A DNA stretch of 27,370 nucleotides from Spirochaetaceae bacterium (GTDB lineage Bacteria; Spirochaetota; Spirochaetia; SZUA-6; Bin103). The translations under genes were made by a program, and so were the position numbers. The stretch spans positions 1-27,370 of the forward strand of contig JAPOQV010000123.1 in assembly GCA_026710565.1 (NCBI GenBank), in the 5' to 3' direction. The notes under the pieces are model-generated. The model saw nothing but the letters and a program-made list of their open reading frames with translations. It was not told the origin of the DNA and ran no database searches. Below, in pieces: positions 14,887 through 22,211 of this stretch; the stretch's first letter is position 1; every line of letters starts with the position of its first letter.

Positions 14887-16616
14887 CGGCGTGCCTGGCG
14901 GCGACCGGAAGTGCCGCGGGGGACGGCCCCGCCGCGGTGGTCGTGGAAAGCCGTCCGGTGGCCGCCGCGTTCGCGTGCACGGGCGCGTTCGTGGCCCATC
15001 CTCTGGACCACACGACGCAGGTGGACGAGCGGCCGGTGGGGTTCTACGCCTCCAACGGCTCGGGCCTGGCCGCCGGCGACCTGGACGGCGACCTGGACCT
15101 GGTGCTCGGCAACCTGGACGGCCGCAACGCGATCTTCTGGAATCGGGGCGGGCTGAGGTTCCGCAAGACGGAGCTGCCGGTCGGCAACACCCGGCCGGTG
15201 GTCGCGGTCGACGCCGACGGGGACGGCCGGCTGGACCTGTCGTTCACGCACCGCCTGCTGCCGCCGACGCTGTGGCGGAACCTGGGGGGCGCGGAGCCGC
15301 GCTTCGCGGAGGTGCCGGGGTTCGGCGGCCGGGCGATTCCCTACGCCGTCTCCTGGGGCGATCTCGACCGGGACGGCGACCTGGACATGGCAGCGGCCAG
15401 CTACGACACGGAGATCCCGGTCCCGTCCACCGGACCGGTTTCGCAACCCGAGGAGTACGTGGGGCCGTCCGATCCGGTCCGGGACGCAGGCGGAGCGGTC
15501 GCCCGCTGGCTGAGCGCCATGCCGGCGGCGAGCGGGACGCCCGGCGGCGGCGTGTTCGTCTACCTCCGGGAGGACGCGGGCGCGTTCCGTATCGTGCGGC
15601 TGGCGCGCGCGTCGCAGGCGCTGGCGCTTGCCCTGCACGACCTGGATGGCGACGGCCGCCTCGACATCCACGTCGGCAACGACTTCGCCCTGCCCGACGC
15701 CGTGTTCCTGGCCGCCGGCGGCCGGTGGGAGCGGGCGGAGCCCTTGGCCCGGATGACCCGCAACACGATGAGCCTGGACGCGGGCGACGTCGACAACGAC
15801 GGCGTGGATAAGCTGTTCGCCACCGACATGAAGCCGTACCGGCCCACGCGCAAGGAGCAGGACCGGTGGTACTTCGTGGTGGTGGGGATGGAGGAGCTGC
15901 CGCCGGAGGACCCGCAGGTGGTGCGCAACGTGCTGCTGCGGCGGGCGGGCGGCGGCTACCGGGACGTCGCGGCACCGGCCGGCGTCGACGCCAGCGGCTG
16001 GAGCTGGTCTTCGCGGCTGGGCGACCTGGACCGGGACGGCTTCCTGGACATCTACGTGGTCAACGGCATGGTCTCGGCCGAGCTGTTCGGCCAGTTGCCG
16101 GGCGCCGAGCTCACCGAGCGCAACCTGGCATTCCGCAACCGCGGCGTCGGCACCTTCGCGGAAGCCGCGGAGTGGGGCCTGGACGACACCGCCGGCGGCC
16201 GCGGCATGACCATGGCCGACCTGGACGACGACGGCGATCTGGACATCGCCGTCAACAACCTGCTGTCCCAGGCGGTGGTGTTCGAGAACCGGCTGTGCGG
16301 CGGCGCCAGCCTGCAGGTGGCGCTGCGCCGGCCGGGATCCGGCAACCACTACGCGCTGGGAGCACGCGTGTCGCTGGCGACCTCGACGGGCACCTACGTG
16401 CGGCAGATGCGCAGCACCGCCGGCTACCTGTCCGGAGAGCCCCCGCGCCTCCATTTCGGCCTGCCGGCCGGGGCGCGCATCGACTCGCTGTCCATCGTCT
16501 GGCCCGACGGCCTCACCTCACAGGTCCTCGGCGACAGCCAGCTCGCATCTGACCACCGTGACGATCGCGGCTCAGAGGCGCTCGACGGGGAATTCTGGAA
16601 ATCGCTCGTTCCATGA
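14883..16616 (+). CDS. FG-GAP/VCBS repeat protein with ASPIC/UnbV domain, ends altered
   Basis: This 577-residue protein has about seven calcium-binding FG-GAP/VCBS-type repeats, seen as GDLDGDLDLVLGNLDG (residues 65-80), DADGDGRLDL (110-119), WGDLDRDGDLDM, HDLDGDGRLDIHVGN, GDVDNDGVDKL, GDLDRDGFLDIYVVNG and ADLDDDGDLDIAVNNL. They form an integrin-like propeller, and a C-terminal ASPIC/UnbV domain (residues about 475-550) follows. Such proteins are normally exported, often as lipoproteins. Here the frame begins MTACLAATG: the VTAC resembles the end of a lipobox, but the hydrophobic signal segment before it is missing. The C-terminus shifts frame after a CAGC tandem duplication (16535-16542), and the last 45 bp overlap the nuclease-like gene on the other strand. 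It is probably a degenerate or truncated copy. Confidence 0.8.
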   Translation: MTACLAATGSAAGDGPAAVVVESRPVAAAFACTGAFVAHPLDHTTQVDERPVGFYASNGSGLAAGDLDGDLDLVLGNLDGRNAIFWNRGGLRFRKTELPVGNTRPVVAVDADGDGRLDLSFTHRLLPPTLWRNLGGAEPRFAEVPGFGGRAIPYAVSWGDLDRDGDLDMAAASYDTEIPVPSTGPVSQPEEYVGPSDPVRDAGGAVARWLSAMPAASGTPGGGVFVYLREDAGAFRIVRLARASQALALALHDLDGDGRLDIHVGNDFALPDAVFLAAGGRWERAEPLARMTRNTMSLDAGDVDNDGVDKLFATDMKPYRPTRKEQDRWYFVVVGMEELPPEDPQVVRNVLLRRAGGGYRDVAAPAGVDASGWSWSSRLGDLDRDGFLDIYVVNGMVSAELFGQLPGAELTERNLAFRNRGVGTFAEAAEWGLDDTAGGRGMTMADLDDDGDLDIAVNNLLSQAVVFENRLCGGASLQVALRRPGSGNHYALGARVSLATSTGTYVRQMRSTAGYLSGEPPRLHFGLPAGARIDSLSIVWPDGLTSQVLGDSQLASDHRDDRGSEALDGEFWKSLVP

Positions 16617-17069
16617 CCGAAGGTTGAACACGCCGCAACTGGCGACGATCGGTTGGGGCCAGGCACCGGACTGCGGGCCACGCAGTGGCAGTTTACGATC
16701 CAATTGCCGTTTTCTGGTCATAAGGGCAGCTTTGTCCAGAACGTCTAGGGCCATCAGCACCAGGAAATGGACAGGTCTTTCGGCTCGTCCAGATGCCTGT
16801 TCGTAAAGAAAAGAATCGCGATACTTGTATACGAGTTCGCTATCCAACGCGTTGCCTTTGAGCTTATCCAGGAAACTATTGAGACCCGCCGAAGGACTGT
16901 CGCTTGGGTCCTTCAGCTCGATGAATAGGTACCGATCCGGAAGCTCGATGATGAAATCGACCGCCTTCATGCAGTGGCTCAGTCCATGATCGGCGCCATC
17001 AAACTTCCGAGCTGTAATGGCCTGATTGACGGTGATCTGTATGAGTCCTTCTTTGAGGACGAACCTCAT
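16572..17069 (-). CDS. small PD-(D/E)XK nuclease-like protein, partner of the ATPase
   Basis: This 165-residue protein has a core that fits the PD-(D/E)XK nuclease pattern: KAVDFIIELPDRYLFIELKD gives D38 on one strand and E51-x-K53 on the next, spaced as in restriction-type folds. The N-terminal ITVNQAITARKFDG and SHCMKAVDF regions are characteristic of this protein, but I know no named family for it. The C-terminal third (PVHFLVLMALDVLDKAAL, LPLRGPQSGAWPQPIVASCGVFN) has no recognised motif. It starts 6 nt after the ATPase stop, and the end of the ATPase gene supplies its ribosome site (GAGGTGA). It was most likely acquired together with the ATPase: base composition is clearly poorer in GC than the flanks. 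A DNA-cutting effector is inferred, not shown. Confidence 0.72.
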   Translation of the reverse strand: MRFVLKEGLIQITVNQAITARKFDGADHGLSHCMKAVDFIIELPDRYLFIELKDPSDSPSAGLNSFLDKLKGNALDSELVYKYRDSFLYEQASGRAERPVHFLVLMALDVLDKAALMTRKRQLDRKLPLRGPQSGAWPQPIVASCGVFNLRSWNERFPEFPVERL

Positions 17070-17075
17070 GGGTTA

Positions 17076-18080
17076 TCACCTCGCAACGCGTTCGATCTCT
17101 CGGTCATAGAGGTCATCGAAAGTGTCCGCGATCGCGTTGGGATGGATGCTCAGATAGTCACTCGTCGTGTTGCATGCGATCTGATCATCGTCCCGGTAGA
17201 GCGCATGGTACAGAACGTCGTCCTCCTCCTTCGTGCGGAGATCCAGCTCCTTGAGAACGACGTAATCATGAGTGGCAAGGAAGACCTGCACTCCTGAGCG
17301 CTGCAACTCCACGAGGATGTTCATCACGGTTCCGAGCATCTTGGGGTTCAGGTTGGTCTCAGGCTCATCCCAGAACATCACTGAACCGTTGCGCAAGGTA
17401 CCGTTCTGTATCAAGAGCCACAGCAGTGCGAGTTTGCGCACTCCCTCGGCAAGCAAGGTGAACTCCAGATTCCCCTGCCTGTTGCTCAGGAAAAACCCAT
17501 CGTTCTTGACCGTGACTCTCCCGTCGATGGCCTTACGCAAGATCGTCATCAGCCGTTTGCGCTCGCGGTCCATTGGCCCACGCAATACTGGGAGACTGGC
17601 TCGCGCTACTATGTCTGCGTAGATTTCCTCGAAATGAATTTCTCGTTGGCTATAGAGCGACCGGAATCCAGGCGCATTCGACAACATCTCCTTCGCGGGG
17701 ATATATACGCTCTCGATATCCTGAGAAGCCCAGGATCTGGCGCCAACGACGGTGGCCGATTGAGGCTGTCTGACAAGGGTGGAGAAAGAAGCACTCAGTC
17801 GTCGGTCGTGGGTGGCTATCGAGACACTTCCTTTTGACCGCCCTACTTGGCGCTTTACCAAGCGGCCGAGGACGCCGTATGATGGTAGGAACACGCGGAA
17901 CAGTTTCTCGGGAAAAGATTCGTCGGTCTTGGTGATGTCACAGGCGGCGTAACATGCCTTCATGATGTGGGTCTTGCCTGTACCGTTCTCTCCGACGAGG
18001 ACATTGATGCCCGGACTGAAGTGTAGTGTCAGGTCGGCGAATGCGGTGAACCGCTTGAGCTCTATTCTGGTCAAAGCCAT
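17076..18080 (-). CDS. OLD/ABC-like AAA-family ATPase (AAA_15/AAA_21 type)
   Basis: This 334-residue ATPase opens with RIELKRFTAFADLTLHFSPG, the usual N-terminus of OLD/RecF/SMC-like ATPases. Walker A is GENGTGKT (residues 30-37). An ABC-type signature-like segment is LLAEGVRK (209-216), Walker B is VMFWDEPETNLNP with D238-E239, and the switch His is in LATHDY (H271). There is no TOPRIM domain, so it is not a full OLD nuclease. Related single-domain ATPases act in two-gene phage-defence systems with a separate effector; here the effector candidate is the PD-(D/E)XK-like protein 6 nt downstream. ATG 18080 has a GAGGTG site at 18086-18091 and a well-formed promoter. The gene and its partner are AT-richer than the rest of the window, suggesting horizontal transfer. 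Confidence 0.88.
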   Translation of the reverse strand: MALTRIELKRFTAFADLTLHFSPGINVLVGENGTGKTHIMKACYAACDITKTDESFPEKLFRVFLPSYGVLGRLVKRQVGRSKGSVSIATHDRRLSASFSTLVRQPQSATVVGARSWASQDIESVYIPAKEMLSNAPGFRSLYSQREIHFEEIYADIVARASLPVLRGPMDRERKRLMTILRKAIDGRVTVKNDGFFLSNRQGNLEFTLLAEGVRKLALLWLLIQNGTLRNGSVMFWDEPETNLNPKMLGTVMNILVELQRSGVQVFLATHDYVVLKELDLRTKEEDDVLYHALYRDDDQIACNTTSDYLSIHPNAIADTFDDLYDREIERVAR

Positions 18081-18114
18081 GGTTACACCTCGTAAGGATC
18101 CGGGTAGGCTTTCC

Positions 18115-18143
18115 AGAATAGGCGAGCCGAGAAGGTTTGTCGA
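18115..18143 (-). promoter_or_regulatory. promoter of the ATPase/nuclease operon
   Basis: On the minus strand TCGACA (18138-18143, 5 of 6 to the -35 consensus) is followed after exactly 17 bp by TATTCT (18115-18120, 4 of 6 to the -10). Transcription would start near 18108, giving a leader of about 27 nt that holds the GAGGTG ribosome site. It is the best consensus promoter in the window. Confidence 0.6.
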
Positions 18144-18158
18144 ATGTTGTCGGCTCGC
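18122..18158. promoter_or_regulatory. operator-like inverted repeat across the ATPase promoter
   Basis: GCGAGCCGA (18122-18130) and TCGGCTCGC (18150-18158) are perfect 9-bp arms separated by 19 bp. One arm lies in the -10/-35 spacer, the other just upstream of the -35 box, so a dimeric repressor bound here would block the promoter. The same repeat could also form a hairpin. No regulator gene is adjacent. Confidence 0.5.
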
Positions 18159-18199
18159 AGGCGGAGAACGGGCCGGTGCGGGCGACGGCCCCTTGCGGG

Positions 18200-18205
18200 T
18201 ATAGT
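18200..18205 (+). promoter_or_regulatory. -10 hexamer of a probable leaderless promoter
   Basis: TATAGT, 5 of 6 to the -10 consensus, ends 8 nt before ATG 18214. No Shine-Dalgarno sequence precedes the ATG. Transcription would begin at or beside the start codon. No convincing -35 is seen. Confidence 0.42.
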
Positions 18206-18213
18206 CGCACGCC

Positions 18214-19974
18214 ATGAGCAGGAGGCGTCCGAACGTCGTCTTCGTCCTGACCGACGACCAGGGATACGGCGACTTGGGGTGCCACGGCAACGACGTGATC
18301 CGCACGCCGAACATCGACCGCCACCACGCCGACGCGGTCCGCTTCACGGACTTCCACGCCGGCACGACCTGCGCGCCGACCCGCGCCGGCCTCCTCACCG
18401 GCCACTACTGCAACAGCGCCGGTGTCTGGCACACCATCGGCGGGCGTTCGCTGCTGCGGGAAGACGAGTGGACGCTGGCCGACGCGCTGCGCGAAGCCGG
18501 CTACCGCACCGGGCACTTCGGCAAGTGGCACCTGGGCGACAGCCAGCCGTTCCGGCCGCACGAGCGCGGGTTCGAGCGGTCGGTCTGCCACGCCGGCGGC
18601 GGCATCGGGAACACCGGCGATCCGTGGGGGAACGACTACTTCGACGACACCTACTACGTGAACGGCCAGCCGGAACGCTTCGACGGCTACTGTACCGACG
18701 TGTTCTTCCGCGAGGGGCTGCGCTTCATCGCCGAGCACCGCGACGAGCCGTTCTTCTGCTACATCGCCACCAACGCTCCGCACACCCCGCTGAACGTGGA
18801 GCCGCGCTACGTGGAGCAGTACCGGGACGCGGTTCCGCACGAGGACCGGGCGCGGTTCTACGGCATGATCACCAACATCGACGAGAACTCCGGAACGCTG
18901 ACGCGCGCGCTGCAGGAGCTCGGGCTGGCCGACGACACCATCGTCGTGTTCATGACCGACAACGGCACCGCCGGCGGCGTGGAGCTCGACGCGGACGAGC
19001 ACCCGCGCGAGGGGCCGGGCAGCTTCAACGCCGGCATGCGCGGCAGGAAGGGCTCACCCTACGAGGGCGGCCACCGCGTGCCGTTCCTGCTGCGCTACCC
19101 CGCCGGGGGCGCGGCCGGCGGCCGCGACGTCGAAGCCCTCACCAGCTACGTCGACTTCATGCCGACGATCCTCGACCTGTGTGGGGTCCAGGCGCCGGCC
19201 GGCCGCTCCTTCCACGGCCGCAGCCTCGTGCCCCTGATTCACGGCGAGACGGACGGGGTGTGGGCGGAGCGCATCGTGGTGAGCGACACGCAGCGGATCG
19301 CGCGCCCCATGAAGTGGCGGAAGAGCGCGGTGATGCGCGGCCGGTGGCGGCTGATCAACGGCACCGAGCTGTACGACCTGGAGCGCGACCCCGGCCAGCG
19401 CAGCGACCTCGCCGCGGCCCACCCCACGCTGGTGGCCGAGTTGCGCGCCGGCTACGACCGCTGGTGGGAGCGGGTCTCCGAGCAGTTCGACCGCGACGCC
19501 GCCATCGCCGTCGGCGCCGACCGGGAGCCGGTGCGGCTCACCACCCATGACCTGCGCAACGAGGCCTGCCATACCGCATGGAACCAGCGGCAAGTGCGCG
19601 CCGGACTGGTGGTAAGCGGCTTCTGGGCCATCGACGTACGCCGCGCGGGCCGCTACCGGGTGGAGTTGCGGCGCTGGCCGGAAGAGGCCGGCTACTCTCT
19701 GGACGCCGGCATCGACGGGGACGACGTGGCGTGGCGCAGGGACGCGATCCGCGAAGGCGACGCACCCCACTACAGCGGCGGCGTCGCCCTGGACATCGGC
19801 TGGGCGCAACTCACCGTGGGCGGCAGCAGCCACCAGGTCGAGACCCCTGCCGGCGACTCGCTGGCGGCGTTCGAGGTGGAGCTGGCGACCGGCCCGGACG
19901 AGCTGTACGCATCGTTTCACGACCGTCAGGAGCGCACCATCGCCCCCTACTACGTGACGATCCGCACCGCCTGA
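18214..19974 (+). CDS. arylsulfatase with C-terminal beta-sandwich extension, Cys-type
   Basis: This 586-residue sulfatase starts PNVVFVLTDDQGYGDLGCHG (metal ligands D14, D15). The formylglycine signature is CAPTRAGLLTGH with C53. The other family motifs are FGKWHLGD, FMTDNGTAGG and SPYEGGHRVPFLLRYP. After the sulfatase part ends around residue 430 there is an extra beta-rich domain (GFWAIDVRRAGRYRVELRRW and LDAGIDGDDVAWRRDA) that could bind glycan. No signal peptide is visible. ATG 18214 fits the family start and lies 8 nt from a -10-like TATAGT. It sits alone, separated by the foreign island from the genes upstream, and about 220 bp before the importer operon it may serve. Confidence 0.93.
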   Translation: MSRRRPNVVFVLTDDQGYGDLGCHGNDVIRTPNIDRHHADAVRFTDFHAGTTCAPTRAGLLTGHYCNSAGVWHTIGGRSLLREDEWTLADALREAGYRTGHFGKWHLGDSQPFRPHERGFERSVCHAGGGIGNTGDPWGNDYFDDTYYVNGQPERFDGYCTDVFFREGLRFIAEHRDEPFFCYIATNAPHTPLNVEPRYVEQYRDAVPHEDRARFYGMITNIDENSGTLTRALQELGLADDTIVVFMTDNGTAGGVELDADEHPREGPGSFNAGMRGRKGSPYEGGHRVPFLLRYPAGGAAGGRDVEALTSYVDFMPTILDLCGVQAPAGRSFHGRSLVPLIHGETDGVWAERIVVSDTQRIARPMKWRKSAVMRGRWRLINGTELYDLERDPGQRSDLAAAHPTLVAELRAGYDRWWERVSEQFDRDAAIAVGADREPVRLTTHDLRNEACHTAWNQRQVRAGLVVSGFWAIDVRRAGRYRVELRRWPEEAGYSLDAGIDGDDVAWRRDAIREGDAPHYSGGVALDIGWAQLTVGGSSHQVETPAGDSLAAFEVELATGPDELYASFHDRQERTIAPYYVTIRTA

Positions 19975-19989
19975 TGATGCAGACTATGC

Positions 19990-20019
19990 TTGACACCGAA
20001 TCCGGCCGAACGCTACCGT
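19990..20019 (+). promoter_or_regulatory. putative promoter of the importer operon
   Basis: TTGACA (19990-19995, a perfect -35) is followed after 18 bp by TACCGT (20014-20019), a weak -10 of the TANNNT form seen elsewhere in this window. Transcription would begin near 20026, leaving a leader of about 170 nt before the first permease. Confidence 0.5.
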
Positions 20020-20041
20020 CAGCCACAGTGCGGACCACCTG

Positions 20042-20060
20042 TGCTCACAGACGGTGAGCA
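20042..20060. promoter_or_regulatory. palindromic operator-like site downstream of the importer promoter
   Basis: TGCTCAC (20042-20048) and GTGAGCA (20054-20060) are perfect 7-bp arms around the 5-bp centre AGACG. The site lies roughly +17 to +35 from the predicted transcript start, where a bound repressor would block elongation. The size and symmetry fit a helix-turn-helix dimer. No regulator gene is in the window. Confidence 0.48.
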
Positions 20061-20194
20061 TGGCCAGGGAGATCAAACAGCGTAACGAAACCGGAAGATA
20101 GCGCGACGACAAGGGCACGGTCCCGGCCGGCACCCGTGGCCGGCTGCTGCTGCCCGACGTGACACGACAGGAGTATTCCCTCGAGGAACACGGC

Positions 20195-21163
20195 GTGAAG
20201 AACACAGAGCCCGTCGAAGTATCATCCGCCATGGCGCGTGATGCTGCCGACGGCAGACTCGGCAATTTCCTCCGCACGTGCGTCCGCCAGAGACACCTGC
20301 TGTACCTCGCCGCGCCGGCCTTTCTGGTCGTGTTCGTCTTCACCTACCTCCCCATGTACGGGGTGGTAGTGTCGTTTCAGAACTTCCACTTCGTGCGCGG
20401 CGTCTTCGGCAGCCCGTGGGTAGGGCTGCGGTGGTTCGAGTCGTTCTTCGCCAGTCCGTTCGCATTCCGGATCATCAGAAACACGTTCCTGTTGGGGTTC
20501 CTCAACTTCGCGATCGGCTTCCCGGCGCCGATCCTGCTCGCGCTGTTGCTGAACGAGCTGACATCCCCAGGGTTCAAGCGGTCCATACAGACGCTGTCGT
20601 ACTTCCCGAGCTTCATCTCGGCGGTCATCATCGTCGGAATGCTGAAGGAGCTCGCCGGGCTGGAAGGCCCGATAAACGCCTTGATAGTCCGGCTCGGCAT
20701 CGAGCCCCTGCACTTCTTCGCCCTGCCGGAGTGGTTTCGGAGTCTCTATATCGGTTCCGACATGTGGCAGAGCATGGGGGTAGGGACGATCATCTACCTG
20801 GCCGCCCTGACCCAGCTCAATCCCGAGCTGTACGAGGCGTCCGTCATCGACGGCGCCAATCGGCTGCAGAAGATCCGGCACGTCACCGTACCGGGCATTC
20901 TTCCCACGGTCATCATCCTCATGATCCTCAACGTAGGGCAGATGATACGCAACGCGGACACCGAGAAGGTGCTGCTCATGTACAATCCGCAGACCTACGA
21001 GACCGCGGACATCATCGGCACCTACGTCTATCGGCAGGGCATATTGGCCGCGAATTTCAGTTACGCGGCCGCCGTGGGGCTGCTGATGAGCGTCGTGTCG
21101 TTCATATTCCTCTACGTCACCAACCTGGTGATCAGACGGATCTCGGACACCAGCCTGTGGTAG
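20195..21163 (+). CDS. lplB: ABC transporter permease, LplB-type
   Basis: This 322-residue inner-membrane permease of a carbohydrate importer resembles Bacillus LplB. It has about six membrane helices, the first being LLYLAAPAFLVVFVFTYLPMYG. The ATPase-contact loop EASVIDGANRLQKIRHVTVP matches the EAA motif of the family. The C-terminal segment FIFLYVTNLVIRRISDTSLW is typical. I chose GTG 20195 because GAGGA lies 7 nt upstream; GTG 20159 and ATG 20231 are alternatives. It is the first gene of an operon with a second permease, a binding protein and two sugar-related genes. No ATP-binding subunit is encoded, which is normal for Lpl/Ytc systems that borrow a shared ATPase. Function in oligosaccharide uptake is inferred from family and context. 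Confidence 0.9.
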   Translation: MKNTEPVEVSSAMARDAADGRLGNFLRTCVRQRHLLYLAAPAFLVVFVFTYLPMYGVVVSFQNFHFVRGVFGSPWVGLRWFESFFASPFAFRIIRNTFLLGFLNFAIGFPAPILLALLLNELTSPGFKRSIQTLSYFPSFISAVIIVGMLKELAGLEGPINALIVRLGIEPLHFFALPEWFRSLYIGSDMWQSMGVGTIIYLAALTQLNPELYEASVIDGANRLQKIRHVTVPGILPTVIILMILNVGQMIRNADTEKVLLMYNPQTYETADIIGTYVYRQGILAANFSYAAAVGLLMSVVSFIFLYVTNLVIRRISDTSLW

Positions 21164-21167
21164 CAAT

Positions 21168-22070
21168 ATGGCGATGATCGAAGACCGCACCTGGGGTTCG
21201 GTGCTCTTCAACGTGGTCAACCACGCGTTCCTGGTGGTGATGGGCGTCGTGTGGCTGTATCCCATGGCCAGAGTCATCGCCCTGTCGCTGAGCGATCCCA
21301 CGATGATCCTGCTGGGGGAGGTCGACTGGTATCCGAAGAAGCCGACCCTGAAAGGGTATACCTACATTCTCAGCTATCGCCTGCTGTGGCGGGCCTATGC
21401 CAACACCGTGCTGTATGCCGGCGTCGGCACCTTCGTGACCATCACGTTGACGTCGATGATCGCCTACTCGCTGTCGATCAGGAACTTCGTGCTGCGGAAA
21501 TTTCTGACGGTCTATCTGGCCATCACCATGTTCTTCTCAGGCGGCCTGATACCGACCTACCTGTTGATCAAGAGCCTTGGCGGGATGGACACCCTCTGGG
21601 TGATGGTGATACCGGGGTCGATCGCCGCGTACACGGTCATCGTCTTCAGGACGTTCTTTCAGAATCACCCCGAGTCGCTGCGGGAGTCGGCATACATCGA
21701 CGGGGCGAACGACTTCACCATACTCTTCCGCATCATCCTGCCGATGTCGACGGCGCTGCTCGCGACGTTCGCCCTGTTCACGATCGTCACGCACTGGAAT
21801 CGGTGGTTCGAGGCACTGATATATCTGACCGATCCGGAGCGGCATCCGTTGCAGATGATCCTCCGGCGGCTGGTGGTGATGGAGGACACGCTGCACCACC
21901 TGTTCGACGCCCAGGATCCGCGCATCCTGGCCATGATGGAAGGCGTCATCCATCCGAAGAACATACAGTTCGCGGCAATCGTCGTCGTTCTGCTACCGAT
22001 CCTGTTCATGTTTCCATACGCGCAGCGGTACTTCATGAGAGGGCTGATCGTGGGATCGCTGAAGGGTTGA
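21168..22070 (+). CDS. lplC: ABC transporter permease, LplC/YtcP-type
   Basis: This 300-residue second permease of the importer has several membrane helices, beginning with FNVVNHAFLVVMGVVWLYPM. The EAA-type loop is ESAYIDGANDFTILFRIILP. The MFFSGGLIPTYLLIKSLGGMDTLW segment is shared by LplC/YtcP proteins. The end RYFMRGLIVGSLKG is the usual C-terminus, so the gene is complete. It begins 5 nt after the stop of the first permease, so the two are cotranslated and should pair in one complex. A gap of 141 nt follows before the binding-protein gene. Confidence 0.92.
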   Translation: MAMIEDRTWGSVLFNVVNHAFLVVMGVVWLYPMARVIALSLSDPTMILLGEVDWYPKKPTLKGYTYILSYRLLWRAYANTVLYAGVGTFVTITLTSMIAYSLSIRNFVLRKFLTVYLAITMFFSGGLIPTYLLIKSLGGMDTLWVMVIPGSIAAYTVIVFRTFFQNHPESLRESAYIDGANDFTILFRIILPMSTALLATFALFTIVTHWNRWFEALIYLTDPERHPLQMILRRLVVMEDTLHHLFDAQDPRILAMMEGVIHPKNIQFAAIVVVLLPILFMFPYAQRYFMRGLIVGSLKG

Positions 22071-22211
22071 TGAGCGTGCAGTGGCAGGGAGGTGCGATGG
22101 AAGGAAGCTGAACGAATGCTGTTGCAAATCGGGAGATCGGAGCGGACTGCGTCGCGCAACTCGTAGTTTGATGGGGACGCGTCCGCCGGACACACACGAA
22201 GAGGTGTAAAC

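Noticed and set aside
20120..20150. GC-rich imperfect hairpin (GGCCGG...CCGGC) before the first permease
   Set aside because: The loop is too tight and one arm is bulged; common in GC-rich DNA. Not enough to call an attenuator or riboswitch.
20060..20158. Possible leader peptide ATG 20060 to TAG 20099, in frame with the permease
   Set aside because: Thirteen codons with no ribosome site and no attenuator structure. The in-frame relation may be chance.
22175..22184. Palindrome GGACGCGTCC upstream of the binding-protein gene
   Set aside because: Short and GC-rich, expected by chance; no promoter elements align with it.
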